From Dehalococcoidia bacterium (lineage in GTDB: Bacteria > Chloroflexota > Dehalococcoidia > Tepidiformales > Tepidiformaceae), in the NCBI GenBank assembly GCA_009838385.1, contig VXRS01000080.1, forward strand, positions 1 through 14,914: a DNA stretch of 14,914 nt. Reading direction: 5' to 3'. A program made the translations under genes and the position numbers. Positions 6,026-12,192 of this stretch are shown in pieces. The first letter of the stretch is position 1. Every line of letters starts with the position of its first letter. The notes under the pieces were generated by a model. The model was not told the DNA's origin. It searched no databases and saw nothing but the letters and a program-made list of their open reading frames with translations.

Positions 6026-6909
6026 GCCTGCGCGGGTGTCGACTCGTCCTCGGTCTCTTCCGGCGGAGGACCGAGCACGCGGTCCTCCCACTCATCGGTG
6101 ATCTGCCCCGGGTACCGGCGGATGACGCCCGCCAGGATGATGGCGATCCCGATGACGATCGCGGCCACGATCTGCGGTACGGGGATGCCGTCGACCGTCT
6201 GCTCGTCGATGCGGAACTCGGAGAGGCCGAAGCGCATCACCGAATAGAGGATGGCGTACGTGCAGAAAGTCCAGCCGGGCACCTTGATGACGCGTCGCGC
6301 CACGAACAGAAGGATCGCGAGGATCACGAAGTCCCCGAGCAGCTCGTAGCCGCCCGCCGCCGGGTGCACCGACTGTCCCAGCTCGCCGAGCGTGTTCGGG
6401 TGGACGTAGACGAAGGCCCAGGGCAGGTCGCTGGCGGTCGCCAGGTGCTCTCCGTTGATGAGGTCGCCGATCCGCCCGAGCCCTTGCCCGAGGATCATTC
6501 CGGGCCCGGCGGCGTCCAGGCAGATGCCGATCGGGTAGCGCTGGATGAGCCCGTAGATCACCCCTCCCAGCACGCCCCCGATGAGGCCGCCGTAGAGCGT
6601 GATGCCCCCCTCGGTGATGTCGGTCACGATCGCCGCCAGGTCGTTCTCGAAGCGGTCCCAGTGCTCGAAGACGAAGAAGAGCCGCGCCCCGATGATGGCG
6701 CTGATCACCGAGACCAAAGCGATCTCCTGCCCCACGTCCGAAGGCACGCCGTCGACGCGGGCGAGGTACACGGAGAGGCTGACGCCGCAGATGATCCCGA
6801 TCGCCGTGAACAGCCCGTGCCACGTGATCGTCAGACCGAAGATCTTCCCGATGTCCGGGTCGATATCGATCGTGATGGAGAGAAGCAGGGCTACGGCCGA
6901 GAGGTCCAT
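6022..6909 (-). CDS. lgt: Prolipoprotein diacylglyceryl transferase Lgt
   Basis: The 295-residue, multi-membrane-span protein carries the Lgt signature GRIGDLINGEH (145-155), then SDLPWAFVYVHP and HPAAGGYELLGDF. YGGLIGG (106-112) corresponds to the E. coli segment with His103; here the residue is Tyr106, which I recall from Gram-positive Lgt proteins too. Other landmarks are ITWHGLF near the N-terminus and the late RFGLSEFRID, with the conserved arginine region. Lgt transfers diacylglyceryl from phosphatidylglycerol to the lipobox cysteine of prelipoproteins in the cytoplasmic membrane. The C-terminus (after about residue 270) is a cytosolic acidic tail. It is first of a two-gene unit with the glutaredoxin-like gene and divergent from fabI. 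The ATG has a TACGAT box 8 bases upstream and no Shine-Dalgarno. Confidence 0.97.
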   Translation of the reverse strand: MDLSAVALLLSITIDIDPDIGKIFGLTITWHGLFTAIGIICGVSLSVYLARVDGVPSDVGQEIALVSVISAIIGARLFFVFEHWDRFENDLAAIVTDITEGGITLYGGLIGGVLGGVIYGLIQRYPIGICLDAAGPGMILGQGLGRIGDLINGEHLATASDLPWAFVYVHPNTLGELGQSVHPAAGGYELLGDFVILAILLFVARRVIKVPGWTFCTYAILYSVMRFGLSEFRIDEQTVDGIPVPQIVAAIVIGIAIILAGVIRRYPGQITDEWEDRVLGPPPEETEDESTPAQA

Positions 6910-6917
6910 CGGCGGGT

Positions 6918-6923
6918 ATCGTA
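6918..6923 (-). promoter_or_regulatory. Putative -10 box (TACGAT) for leaderless lgt
   Basis: TACGAT on the minus strand is followed by 8 bases and the lgt ATG. It is the same hexamer as before the amidohydrolase gene. The -35 is unclear. Confidence 0.4.
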
Positions 6924-6952
6924 CGGCGGCTTTGGCTCAGGGGCGAAGCCGT

Positions 6953-6982
6953 TTGCCGCTGCTTCGGGCGAGGCCGTAGGCT
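6953..6982 (+). promoter_or_regulatory. Candidate fabI promoter, leaderless spacing
   Basis: TTGCCG (6953-6958) and TAGGCT (6977-6982) are 18 bases apart, and TAGGCT is followed by 8 bases and the fabI ATG at 6991. No Shine-Dalgarno lies between. This is the one candidate in the window with both a plausible -35 and a leaderless -10 position. Confidence 0.45.
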
Positions 6983-6990
6983 TGCCAGCT

Positions 6991-7782
6991 ATGTCAGGCA
7001 TGGAAGGCAAGACCGCCCTCGTCTCCGGCGTCTCCAACGACCGCTCCATCTCCTGGGGCATCGCCAAGGCCATGCACGAGGCCGGCGCCAACGTCGCCCT
7101 CTCCTACGGCCCCTCCATGGAGAAGCGCATCCGCCCCCTCGCCGAGAGCATCGGCTGCGACTTCGTCGAGCCCTGCGACGCCACCAGCGACGAGGAGATT
7201 GAGGCCCTCTTCGCCAAGCTCGGCGATCGCTACGGCACCATCGACGCGGTCGCCCACGGCATCGTCGGGGCGAAGCGCGACGACCTCTCCCGCCCGTTCA
7301 TCGAGACCAGCCGCGACGGCTTCCTCCTCGCCCAGGAGCTCTCCGTCTACTCGCTCGTCGCCCTCACCCGCGCCGCCCGCCCCCTCATGCCCGAGGGCGG
7401 AAGCGTGGTCACCCTCTCCTACCACGGCTCGCAGAAGATGATGCCCAGCTATAACGTGATGGGCGTCGCCAAAGCCGCCCTCGAGTCCGCCGTGCGCTAC
7501 CTTGCCTCCGACGTGGGCCCCCAGGGCATCCGCGTGAACGCCATCAGCGCCGGCCCCGTCCGCACGCTCTCCGCCGCGGGCGTGGGCGAGTTCCGCAACC
7601 TCTACAAGGTCTTCCCCCAGGTCACGCCCCTGCGCCGCCACATCTCGATCGAGGACGTGGGCGCCGCCGCCGCCTTCCTCGCCAGCGACGCGGGCGCCAA
7701 CATCAGCGGCCAGGTGCTCTATGTCGACGGTGGCTTCAACACCCTCGGCATGGCCATGCCCCCCGAGGAAGACGAGGGCTAG
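6991..7782 (+). CDS. fabI: Enoyl-[acyl-carrier-protein] reductase FabI
   Basis: The 263-residue protein is a short-chain dehydrogenase of FabI type. It opens MSGMEGKTALVSGVSNDRS with SISWGIAKAMHEAGA, the FabI-style NAD loop. The catalytic set is Y144 (LSYHG) and Y154-x6-K161 (YNVMGVAK), matching E. coli Y146, Y156 and K163. SAGPVRTL, TPLRRHISIEDVG and the end DGGFNTLGM also match. It reduces trans-2-enoyl-ACP in the last step of each fatty-acid elongation cycle. The active-site loop reads AHGIVGA where E. coli has VHSIGFA, so V92 takes the place of G93. ATG 6991 was chosen by family length and promoter spacing; ATG 7000 is an alternative, and the frame upstream of 6991 is non-coding spacer and lgt antisense. 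A quinone-oxidoreductase-like gene follows 8 bases later. Confidence 0.95.
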   Translation: MSGMEGKTALVSGVSNDRSISWGIAKAMHEAGANVALSYGPSMEKRIRPLAESIGCDFVEPCDATSDEEIEALFAKLGDRYGTIDAVAHGIVGAKRDDLSRPFIETSRDGFLLAQELSVYSLVALTRAARPLMPEGGSVVTLSYHGSQKMMPSYNVMGVAKAALESAVRYLASDVGPQGIRVNAISAGPVRTLSAAGVGEFRNLYKVFPQVTPLRRHISIEDVGAAAAFLASDAGANISGQVLYVDGGFNTLGMAMPPEEDEG

Positions 7783-7790
7783 CCGGCGCC

Positions 7791-8777
7791 ATGAAGGCCA
7801 TCGTCATCGAGAAGTCCGACGCGGGCGGCTCGCTCGTCTACCGCGACGTGCCCGACCCCATCGTCGGCCCCGACGACCTGCTCGTCGCCGTTCGCGCCTG
7901 CGCCCTCAACCGCGCCGATGTGCTCCAGCGCATGGGCGGCTACCCCCAGCCCGGCCCGAGGCCCGAGTTCGAGATTCCCGGCCTCGAGTACGCCGGCGAG
8001 GTCGTCGAGGCCGGGGCGCGCGTCGAGGGCTTCGCCCCCGGCGACCGTGTCATGGGCCTCGTCCCAGGCGGTGGCTACGCCGAGCTCGTGAGCGTCCCCC
8101 AGCGCCTCGCCCTGAAGGTCCCCGACTCCCTCAGCTGGCAGGAGGCGGGCGCCACGCCTGAGGTCTACATCACCGCCCACGACGCCCTCCTCCAGTGCAA
8201 CCTGCAGGCTGGCGAGCGCGTGCTCATCCACGCGGTCGGGTCCGGTGTCGGCGTCGCCGGCGTCCAGATCGCGAAGGCGATGGGCGCCTCGCAGGTCATC
8301 GGAACCGCCGGCAGCGCGGAGAAGCTCGCGAGCGCTGCCGAGCTCGGGCTCGACGTCGGGGTGAACTACCGCGAAGAGGATTTCGCCGAGGTCGTCCGGG
8401 ACGCAACCGGCGGTGTGGGCGTCGATGTCGTCCTCGACGTCATAGGCGCCGATTACTGGGAGCAGAACCTGCGCGCCCTCGCGCGCCAGGGCCGCATGGT
8501 GGAGGTCGGCCTCCTGAGCGGCGCCGAACTGGAGAACGCGAGCCTCGGCCCGCTCCTGATGAAGCGCCTCCAGGTCCGTGGCACCACCCTCCGCGCCCGC
8601 CCCCTCGAGCAGAAGGCCGCGGCCACCCGCGCCTTCGAGAAGAGCGTCCTTCCCCACATCGCCTCGGGACGCATCAAGGTCGTCGTCGACAGCGTCTACC
8701 CGCTCGCCGAGGCCGCCGCCGCGCAGGCCTACATGGAAGCGAACGCCAACTTCGGCAAGATCGTCCTCGAGCCCTAG
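7791..8777 (+). CDS. NAD(P)H:quinone oxidoreductase-like MDR protein (PIG3/zeta-crystallin type)
   Basis: A complete 328-residue medium-chain reductase. The GroES-like half contains ALNRADVLQR (38-47), GLEYAGEVVEAG and PGDRVMGLVPGGGYAE. The Rossmann half contains ATPEVYITAHDAL, HAVGSGVGVAGVQIAK (147-162), a TAGSAEK segment that usually reads the NADPH phosphate, and a terminal ANFGKIVL. No structural or catalytic zinc cysteines are present, so it belongs to the zinc-free quinone-oxidoreductase branch, close to PIG3 by the NRAD and TPE motifs. It would reduce quinones or activated double bonds in the cytoplasm; the substrate is unknown. It starts 8 bases after fabI without a good Shine-Dalgarno, so cotranscription and coupling are likely. 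It ends 3 bases from the convergent Cache gene. Confidence 0.92.
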   Translation: MKAIVIEKSDAGGSLVYRDVPDPIVGPDDLLVAVRACALNRADVLQRMGGYPQPGPRPEFEIPGLEYAGEVVEAGARVEGFAPGDRVMGLVPGGGYAELVSVPQRLALKVPDSLSWQEAGATPEVYITAHDALLQCNLQAGERVLIHAVGSGVGVAGVQIAKAMGASQVIGTAGSAEKLASAAELGLDVGVNYREEDFAEVVRDATGGVGVDVVLDVIGADYWEQNLRALARQGRMVEVGLLSGAELENASLGPLLMKRLQVRGTTLRARPLEQKAAATRAFEKSVLPHIASGRIKVVVDSVYPLAEAAAAQAYMEANANFGKIVLEP

Positions 8778-8780
8778 CCC

Positions 8781-11360
8781 CTACTCCACGCCTTCGTACC
8801 AGCCGGAGCCGAACAGGTAGCCGTCCCGGCGGATGAGCCATGTGTGCTTGCGCTCCAGCAGGCCCGTGTTCGGGTTGAGGAAGACGTAGCTCACCCAGCC
8901 GCCCTGCTGGCCTACGGCCACCATGTCCGAGCCGAACTCGTAGCCGTTGATGTCGGTCCCGACCGAGCCGAGGAGGCTGCGGCCACGGACCTCGGGGTCG
9001 TAGTGCCCGATCAGGATCCCATCGGGATCCCCGACGAAGACGTACCAGGGCCCGTCGACGCTCTCGGGCGCGTTGAAGCGGTCGAGCGTCGCTTCGAGCC
9101 CCTCGCTCTCGTAGAAGGAGAGGGCGTCGGCCACGAGCAGGCGCGTGTACCCCTCCGGGTCGGCCTGCGTGGGTAGGGGCTCGTACCAGCCCGAACCGAT
9201 CAGGTAGTCGCCCCGGCGCACGACCCAGGTGTGCTTCAGCTCCTCGACGCCCGCGTCCGGGTTGGGGAAGACGTACTGGACCCAGCGCCCCGACCTTGTG
9301 GTGGCCTTGAACGCCGCGCCATAGTCGAAGCCGCGCGCATCGATGCGGTCTCGGGTTGTCCCAACCAGGCTGGGAATGGTGGCGTGCGCGACCGTGTAGA
9401 TGCCGTCCTCGCGGTCCTCCAGCACGAACACGTAGCGCTCGCCGTCCGCGCTCTCGGGGGTGTTGTAGTAGTCGAGCACTGCCTCGATGCCCTCGTCCTC
9501 GAGCATCGTCAGCGCCCGCGCCACCAGCAGGCGCGTGTAATTCGGCTCGTCCTCCGCGGTGGGAACGTCGCTGTACCACCCCGAGACGAAGATGAGCCCG
9601 TCGTGACGCTTCGCGTAGTAGTGCTTCAGCTCCTCCCTGGAGAAGAAGGGGTTGATCTCGTCCCTCGGCGGCACGACGAGCGTGTCGCGCACGAAGAGAC
9701 CGTCCTCCGTCGCCCGGAGCAGGTCGGATGCATAGTGCCAGCCGCTGTCGTCCCAGGTGGCGCTGCCGCTCACGACGTCGTACCCGACGAAGGTCGGTGC
9801 GGGGTGGGCGATCATCCGCTCCGCCGCCGGGTCGACGATGAATGTGTACCAGCGGCCGTCGTTGTTGGACGAGTCGTTGTGCCAGGCGACCGCCGCCGCG
9901 CGCCCTCCCGCCTCGTATCGCGCAATCGCCGCGTCGACGTGCGCGACCGTATAGGCGGCGGGCTCGCACTTTGTGGGAAGGAGCGGGTGTTCCGCCACGC
10001 GGTCCTCGTACCAGCCCGAGCCGATGAGGAGGTCGCCGCGACGCACGACCCAGCTGTGCTTGAGCCGCTCCTCGCAGGTGGCGGGATTGAGGATGACGTA
10101 GTCGACCCACTGGCCCTCGTCTGTCGTCGCCAGGAACTCCGCGCCGTAGTCGACGCCGCGCCGGTCGATGCGTGTCGGCACGGTGCCCAGCAGGTCCGGC
10201 CGTGTGGCGTTCCCGATGTTGTAGAGGCCGTCTGGCCGGTCATCGAGGATGAACACGTACCAGTCGCCGTCGACGCTCTCGGGCGAGCGGTAGTACGCGA
10301 GGGTGGCCTCCCGGCCCTCGGCCTCGAGGCGGTCGAGGGCCTGCTGCACGAACGCCTTCGTGTATGCCCCGGGCTCGGCCTTCGAGGCCGGCTCCGGAGC
10401 CGTGGCCGGTTGGTCCGTCGCCAGCTCGTACCAGCCGGAGCCGAAGAGCAGGTTGCCGCGCCGCACGATCCAGGTGTGCTTCTGCTCCTCCTGCCCGGTG
10501 ACGGTGTTCAGGTAGATGTAGTCGACCCACTGTCCTTCCTCGGTAGTGGCGATGAAGGCGGCGCCGTAGTCGAAACCGCGCCGGTCGATGCGCTCCCGCG
10601 TCGTCCCCACCAGCTCCGGGCGGGTGGCGTGCGCGATCGTGTAGAGGCCGTCCGCGCGCTCCTCCCCCACGAACACGTACCACTCGCCGTCGACGCTCTC
10701 GCGGGAGTTGTAGTAGTCGAGGGTCGCCTCGAGCCCGTCGGCCTCGAAGCGGTCGAGCGCCTGCTGCACGAACGCCTTCGTGTAGGCGCCGGGCTCGGCC
10801 TTGGTGGGAACCGGTGCGGCGGCGGGTGCGGCGGGCTCGACGGAGGTGGCCTCGTACCAGCCCGAGCCGAACAGGTAGGCGCCCCGCCGAACGGTCCAGG
10901 AGTGCTTCAGCTCCACCCCACCGGTCTGGGGGTTGATGAAGCTGTAGGTGACCCAGTGCCCCGCCTCCGTCGTCTCGGCGAAGGCGGCGCCGTAGTCGAA
11001 GCCGCGCGTGTCGATGCGCTCCCGCGTTGTCCCTACCAGTTCCGGCCGGCCCGCGTTGGCGATCGTGTAGATGCCGTCGGCACGCTCTTCCAGCACAAAG
11101 ACGTACCAGGGGCCATCCAGCGTCTCGGGCGAGTTGTAGTGTGCGAGCGTGGCCTCGAGGCCCTCGTCCTCGTAGCGCTGAAGCGCCTGCTCGACCAGGT
11201 AGATGGCGTACGCGTCGGGATCGGACGGCGAGGGCGCCTGCTCCTCGTCCCGGTCCTCGCTCTGCGTAAGCGCAAGGATTCCGACGACCAGCGCCGCGGC
11301 CGCGAGGCCAATGCCAAGCACTCCGATTCCGGCCAGAACGATGCTCTTCACGTTCGACAT
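8781..11360 (-). CDS. Membrane-anchored protein of six tandem Cache-like domains
   Basis: The 859-residue protein starts MSNVKS, then has one hydrophobic span (about 7-31) and an acidic stretch. The rest should face outward, by the positive-inside rule. Six units of about 123 residues follow: 48-170, 189-312, 329-452, 466-597, 606-728 and 736-857. Most contain a helix ending YYN-(S/T)-PE-(S/T), then DG-x-WYVFV, DGIYTIAHA-x-x-P-x-LVGT, GFDYGAAF, a W-V-x-Y strand, NP-x-TG, KH-(T/S)-W-VVRRG and a final GSGWYE. This resembles the single-Cache (sCache_2) fold that senses small ligands outside bacterial receptors. No kinase, methyl-accepting, GGDEF or other output domain is present, and there is no lipobox cysteine. 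Linkers are Pro/Ala-rich. The only cysteines are C429 and C465. The ATG has a TAGATT box 12 bases upstream and a GAAGGG in between. Cache assignment is by motif; ligand and role are unknown. Confidence 0.88.
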   Translation of the reverse strand: MSNVKSIVLAGIGVLGIGLAAAALVVGILALTQSEDRDEEQAPSPSDPDAYAIYLVEQALQRYEDEGLEATLAHYNSPETLDGPWYVFVLEERADGIYTIANAGRPELVGTTRERIDTRGFDYGAAFAETTEAGHWVTYSFINPQTGGVELKHSWTVRRGAYLFGSGWYEATSVEPAAPAAAPVPTKAEPGAYTKAFVQQALDRFEADGLEATLDYYNSRESVDGEWYVFVGEERADGLYTIAHATRPELVGTTRERIDRRGFDYGAAFIATTEEGQWVDYIYLNTVTGQEEQKHTWIVRRGNLLFGSGWYELATDQPATAPEPASKAEPGAYTKAFVQQALDRLEAEGREATLAYYRSPESVDGDWYVFILDDRPDGLYNIGNATRPDLLGTVPTRIDRRGVDYGAEFLATTDEGQWVDYVILNPATCEERLKHSWVVRRGDLLIGSGWYEDRVAEHPLLPTKCEPAAYTVAHVDAAIARYEAGGRAAAVAWHNDSSNNDGRWYTFIVDPAAERMIAHPAPTFVGYDVVSGSATWDDSGWHYASDLLRATEDGLFVRDTLVVPPRDEINPFFSREELKHYYAKRHDGLIFVSGWYSDVPTAEDEPNYTRLLVARALTMLEDEGIEAVLDYYNTPESADGERYVFVLEDREDGIYTVAHATIPSLVGTTRDRIDARGFDYGAAFKATTRSGRWVQYVFPNPDAGVEELKHTWVVRRGDYLIGSGWYEPLPTQADPEGYTRLLVADALSFYESEGLEATLDRFNAPESVDGPWYVFVGDPDGILIGHYDPEVRGRSLLGSVGTDINGYEFGSDMVAVGQQGGWVSYVFLNPNTGLLERKHTWLIRRDGYLFGSGWYEGVE
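10321..10382. repeat. Direct DNA repeat, copy at unit 3 start
   Basis: Positions 10321-10380 match 10741-10800 at 56 of 60 bases by direct comparison, an offset of exactly 420 bp. It codes for the start of Cache unit 3 with the segment KAEPGAYTKAFVQQALDR. Confidence 0.85.
10741..10802. repeat. Direct DNA repeat, copy at unit 2 start
   Basis: This is the partner of 10321-10382. It codes for the same KAEPGAYTKAFVQQALDR segment at the start of Cache unit 2. The near identity at third positions suggests a recent duplication or gene conversion. Confidence 0.85.
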
Positions 11361-11372
11361 CCAGGACCCTTC

Positions 11373-11378
11373 AATCTA
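11373..11378 (-). promoter_or_regulatory. Possible -10 box (TAGATT) of the Cache-array gene
   Basis: TAGATT on the minus strand stands 12 bases before the ATG at 11360, giving a short leader of a few bases that may not include the GAAGGG fully. No -35 hexamer is recognisable at 16-19 bases. The 106-bp spacer 11361-11466 otherwise holds only a short palindrome, GATACCGTATC at 11395-11405. Confidence 0.3.
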
Positions 11379-11466
11379 GTTCGATGTTGCTGGTGATACC
11401 GTATCGCAGCCATTCGGAATAGCGGCGTGAGCGCGCTGCCGGGGGGATAGCGCCTTCACCCGGCGC

Positions 11467-12192
11467 TCAGCGGCGAGCCCTTTCGAGAGCGGCGTGCAGC
11501 TCGTCGAAGTGCCCGATGCGGCGGTGGGGGTGGGCGGGCGGATCGTCCGGGAACTGCAACCGGTCCCGGTGAATCCAGACCCCATGGACTCCGACTCCCT
11601 GCGCCCCGCCGATGTCCGCATACAGGTTGTCGCCCACCATCCAGGCCTCGTCAGGGGCCGCCCCCGTCCCCGCCAGCGCCTGCCTGAACACGCCCGGATC
11701 GGGCTTCCCCCGCCCGAACTCGCTCTCGATCACGATCTCGTCGAAGTACGGCTCCAGCTGCCAGCGCCCGATCTTCTGCCGTTGCGTGTCCGATGAGCCG
11801 TTCGTGACCATCCCCAGCCGGTACCCCTGCGATCGCAGCGTCTCCAGCGTCTCGATCGCGTCGTCGAATGGGGCGACGCGCTCCAGGTACCCCCGAAGCG
11901 ACCGCCCGGCGATCTCCTCCGCGCCCGAGTCATCGAGCCCCATCGCCAGGAGGGACAGACGCACGACGATGGCCCGCGACTCCAGCGGCTTCACGCGGTA
12001 CTCGGCGACCGCCCCTTCATCGGCCCAGAAGAGGGCGCTCTCGCGGCGGATGGTCTCCCGCAGGCTGGCGGCGTCGCACCCGAGCCCGGGCGCCACGTCG
12101 GCGCAGATCTCCTCCCACGAGCTGTGCATGGCGCTGTACATGTCGAGCAGCGTGTCGTCCAGGTCGAAGAGGATGGCCTTCGGCGGCGTCAT
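11467..12192 (-). CDS. HAD-superfamily hydrolase (subfamily IA)
   Basis: The 241-residue protein has all four HAD motifs. Motif I is FDLDDTLLD (nucleophile D10, acid/base D12), motif II is MVTNGSS, motif III is the lysine in GRGKPDP, and motif IV is VGDNLYADI. The helical cap between motifs I and II (about residues 15-95) marks subclass IA, phosphatases of small phosphorylated metabolites such as phosphoglycolate or sugar phosphates. The substrate cannot be inferred. The ATG at 12192 overlaps the ileS stop as ATGA, and GGAGGG lies 4 bases upstream. The frame is open further upstream to 12363, but that part is ileS antisense-frame noise. It belongs to a unit with ileS; a role in housekeeping phosphate removal is only a guess. 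Confidence 0.93.
   Translation of the reverse strand: MTPPKAILFDLDDTLLDMYSAMHSSWEEICADVAPGLGCDAASLRETIRRESALFWADEGAVAEYRVKPLESRAIVVRLSLLAMGLDDSGAEEIAGRSLRGYLERVAPFDDAIETLETLRSQGYRLGMVTNGSSDTQRQKIGRWQLEPYFDEIVIESEFGRGKPDPGVFRQALAGTGAAPDEAWMVGDNLYADIGGAQGVGVHGVWIHRDRLQFPDDPPAHPHRRIGHFDELHAALERARR

Larger units (their letters stand above)
8790..11219 (-). repeat. Six-unit tandem coding repeat (Cache array)
   Basis: Units on DNA are roughly 10851-11219, 10425-10796, 10005-10376, 9570-9965, 9177-9545 and 8790-9155. Units 1, 2, 3 and 5 are close to each other. Unit 4 (residues 466-597) lacks the GFDYGAAF and WVxYxxxNPxTG segments and is the most divergent. Unit 6 is intermediate, with GYEFGSDM in place of GFDYGAAF. 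Confidence 0.85.

Noticed and set aside
6307..6594. Lgt lacking the His equivalent to E. coli His103 as a sign of inactivity
   Set aside because: Tyr at this place (YGGLIGG) is, as far as I recall, found in other bacterial Lgt proteins, and the GRIGDLINGE signature is intact, so the enzyme is probably active.
6364..6990. N-terminal extension of the fabI frame starting at 6364
   Set aside because: The extension reads lgt backwards and the lgt-fabI spacer, and gives Asp/Arg/Pro-rich sequence. FabI proteins begin at the MEGKTALVSG region, and the promoter-like boxes lie just before 6991.
9231..11396. Open frame of 721 codons antisense to the Cache array
   Set aside because: It shows periodic segments only because the opposite strand is a tandem repeat; there are no domains, no start signal, and the minus-strand protein has clear motif conservation.
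11395..11405. Palindrome GATACCGTATC upstream of the Cache gene as an operator
   Set aside because: Five-base arms around one base occur readily by chance; no second copy or known regulator site was recognised.
11449..11467. Hairpin AGCGCC / GGCGCT with 7-base loop at the HAD stop, as a terminator
   Set aside because: The stem is only 6 bp and is followed on the minus strand by ATCCCCCC rather than a T-run, so it does not meet intrinsic terminator criteria.
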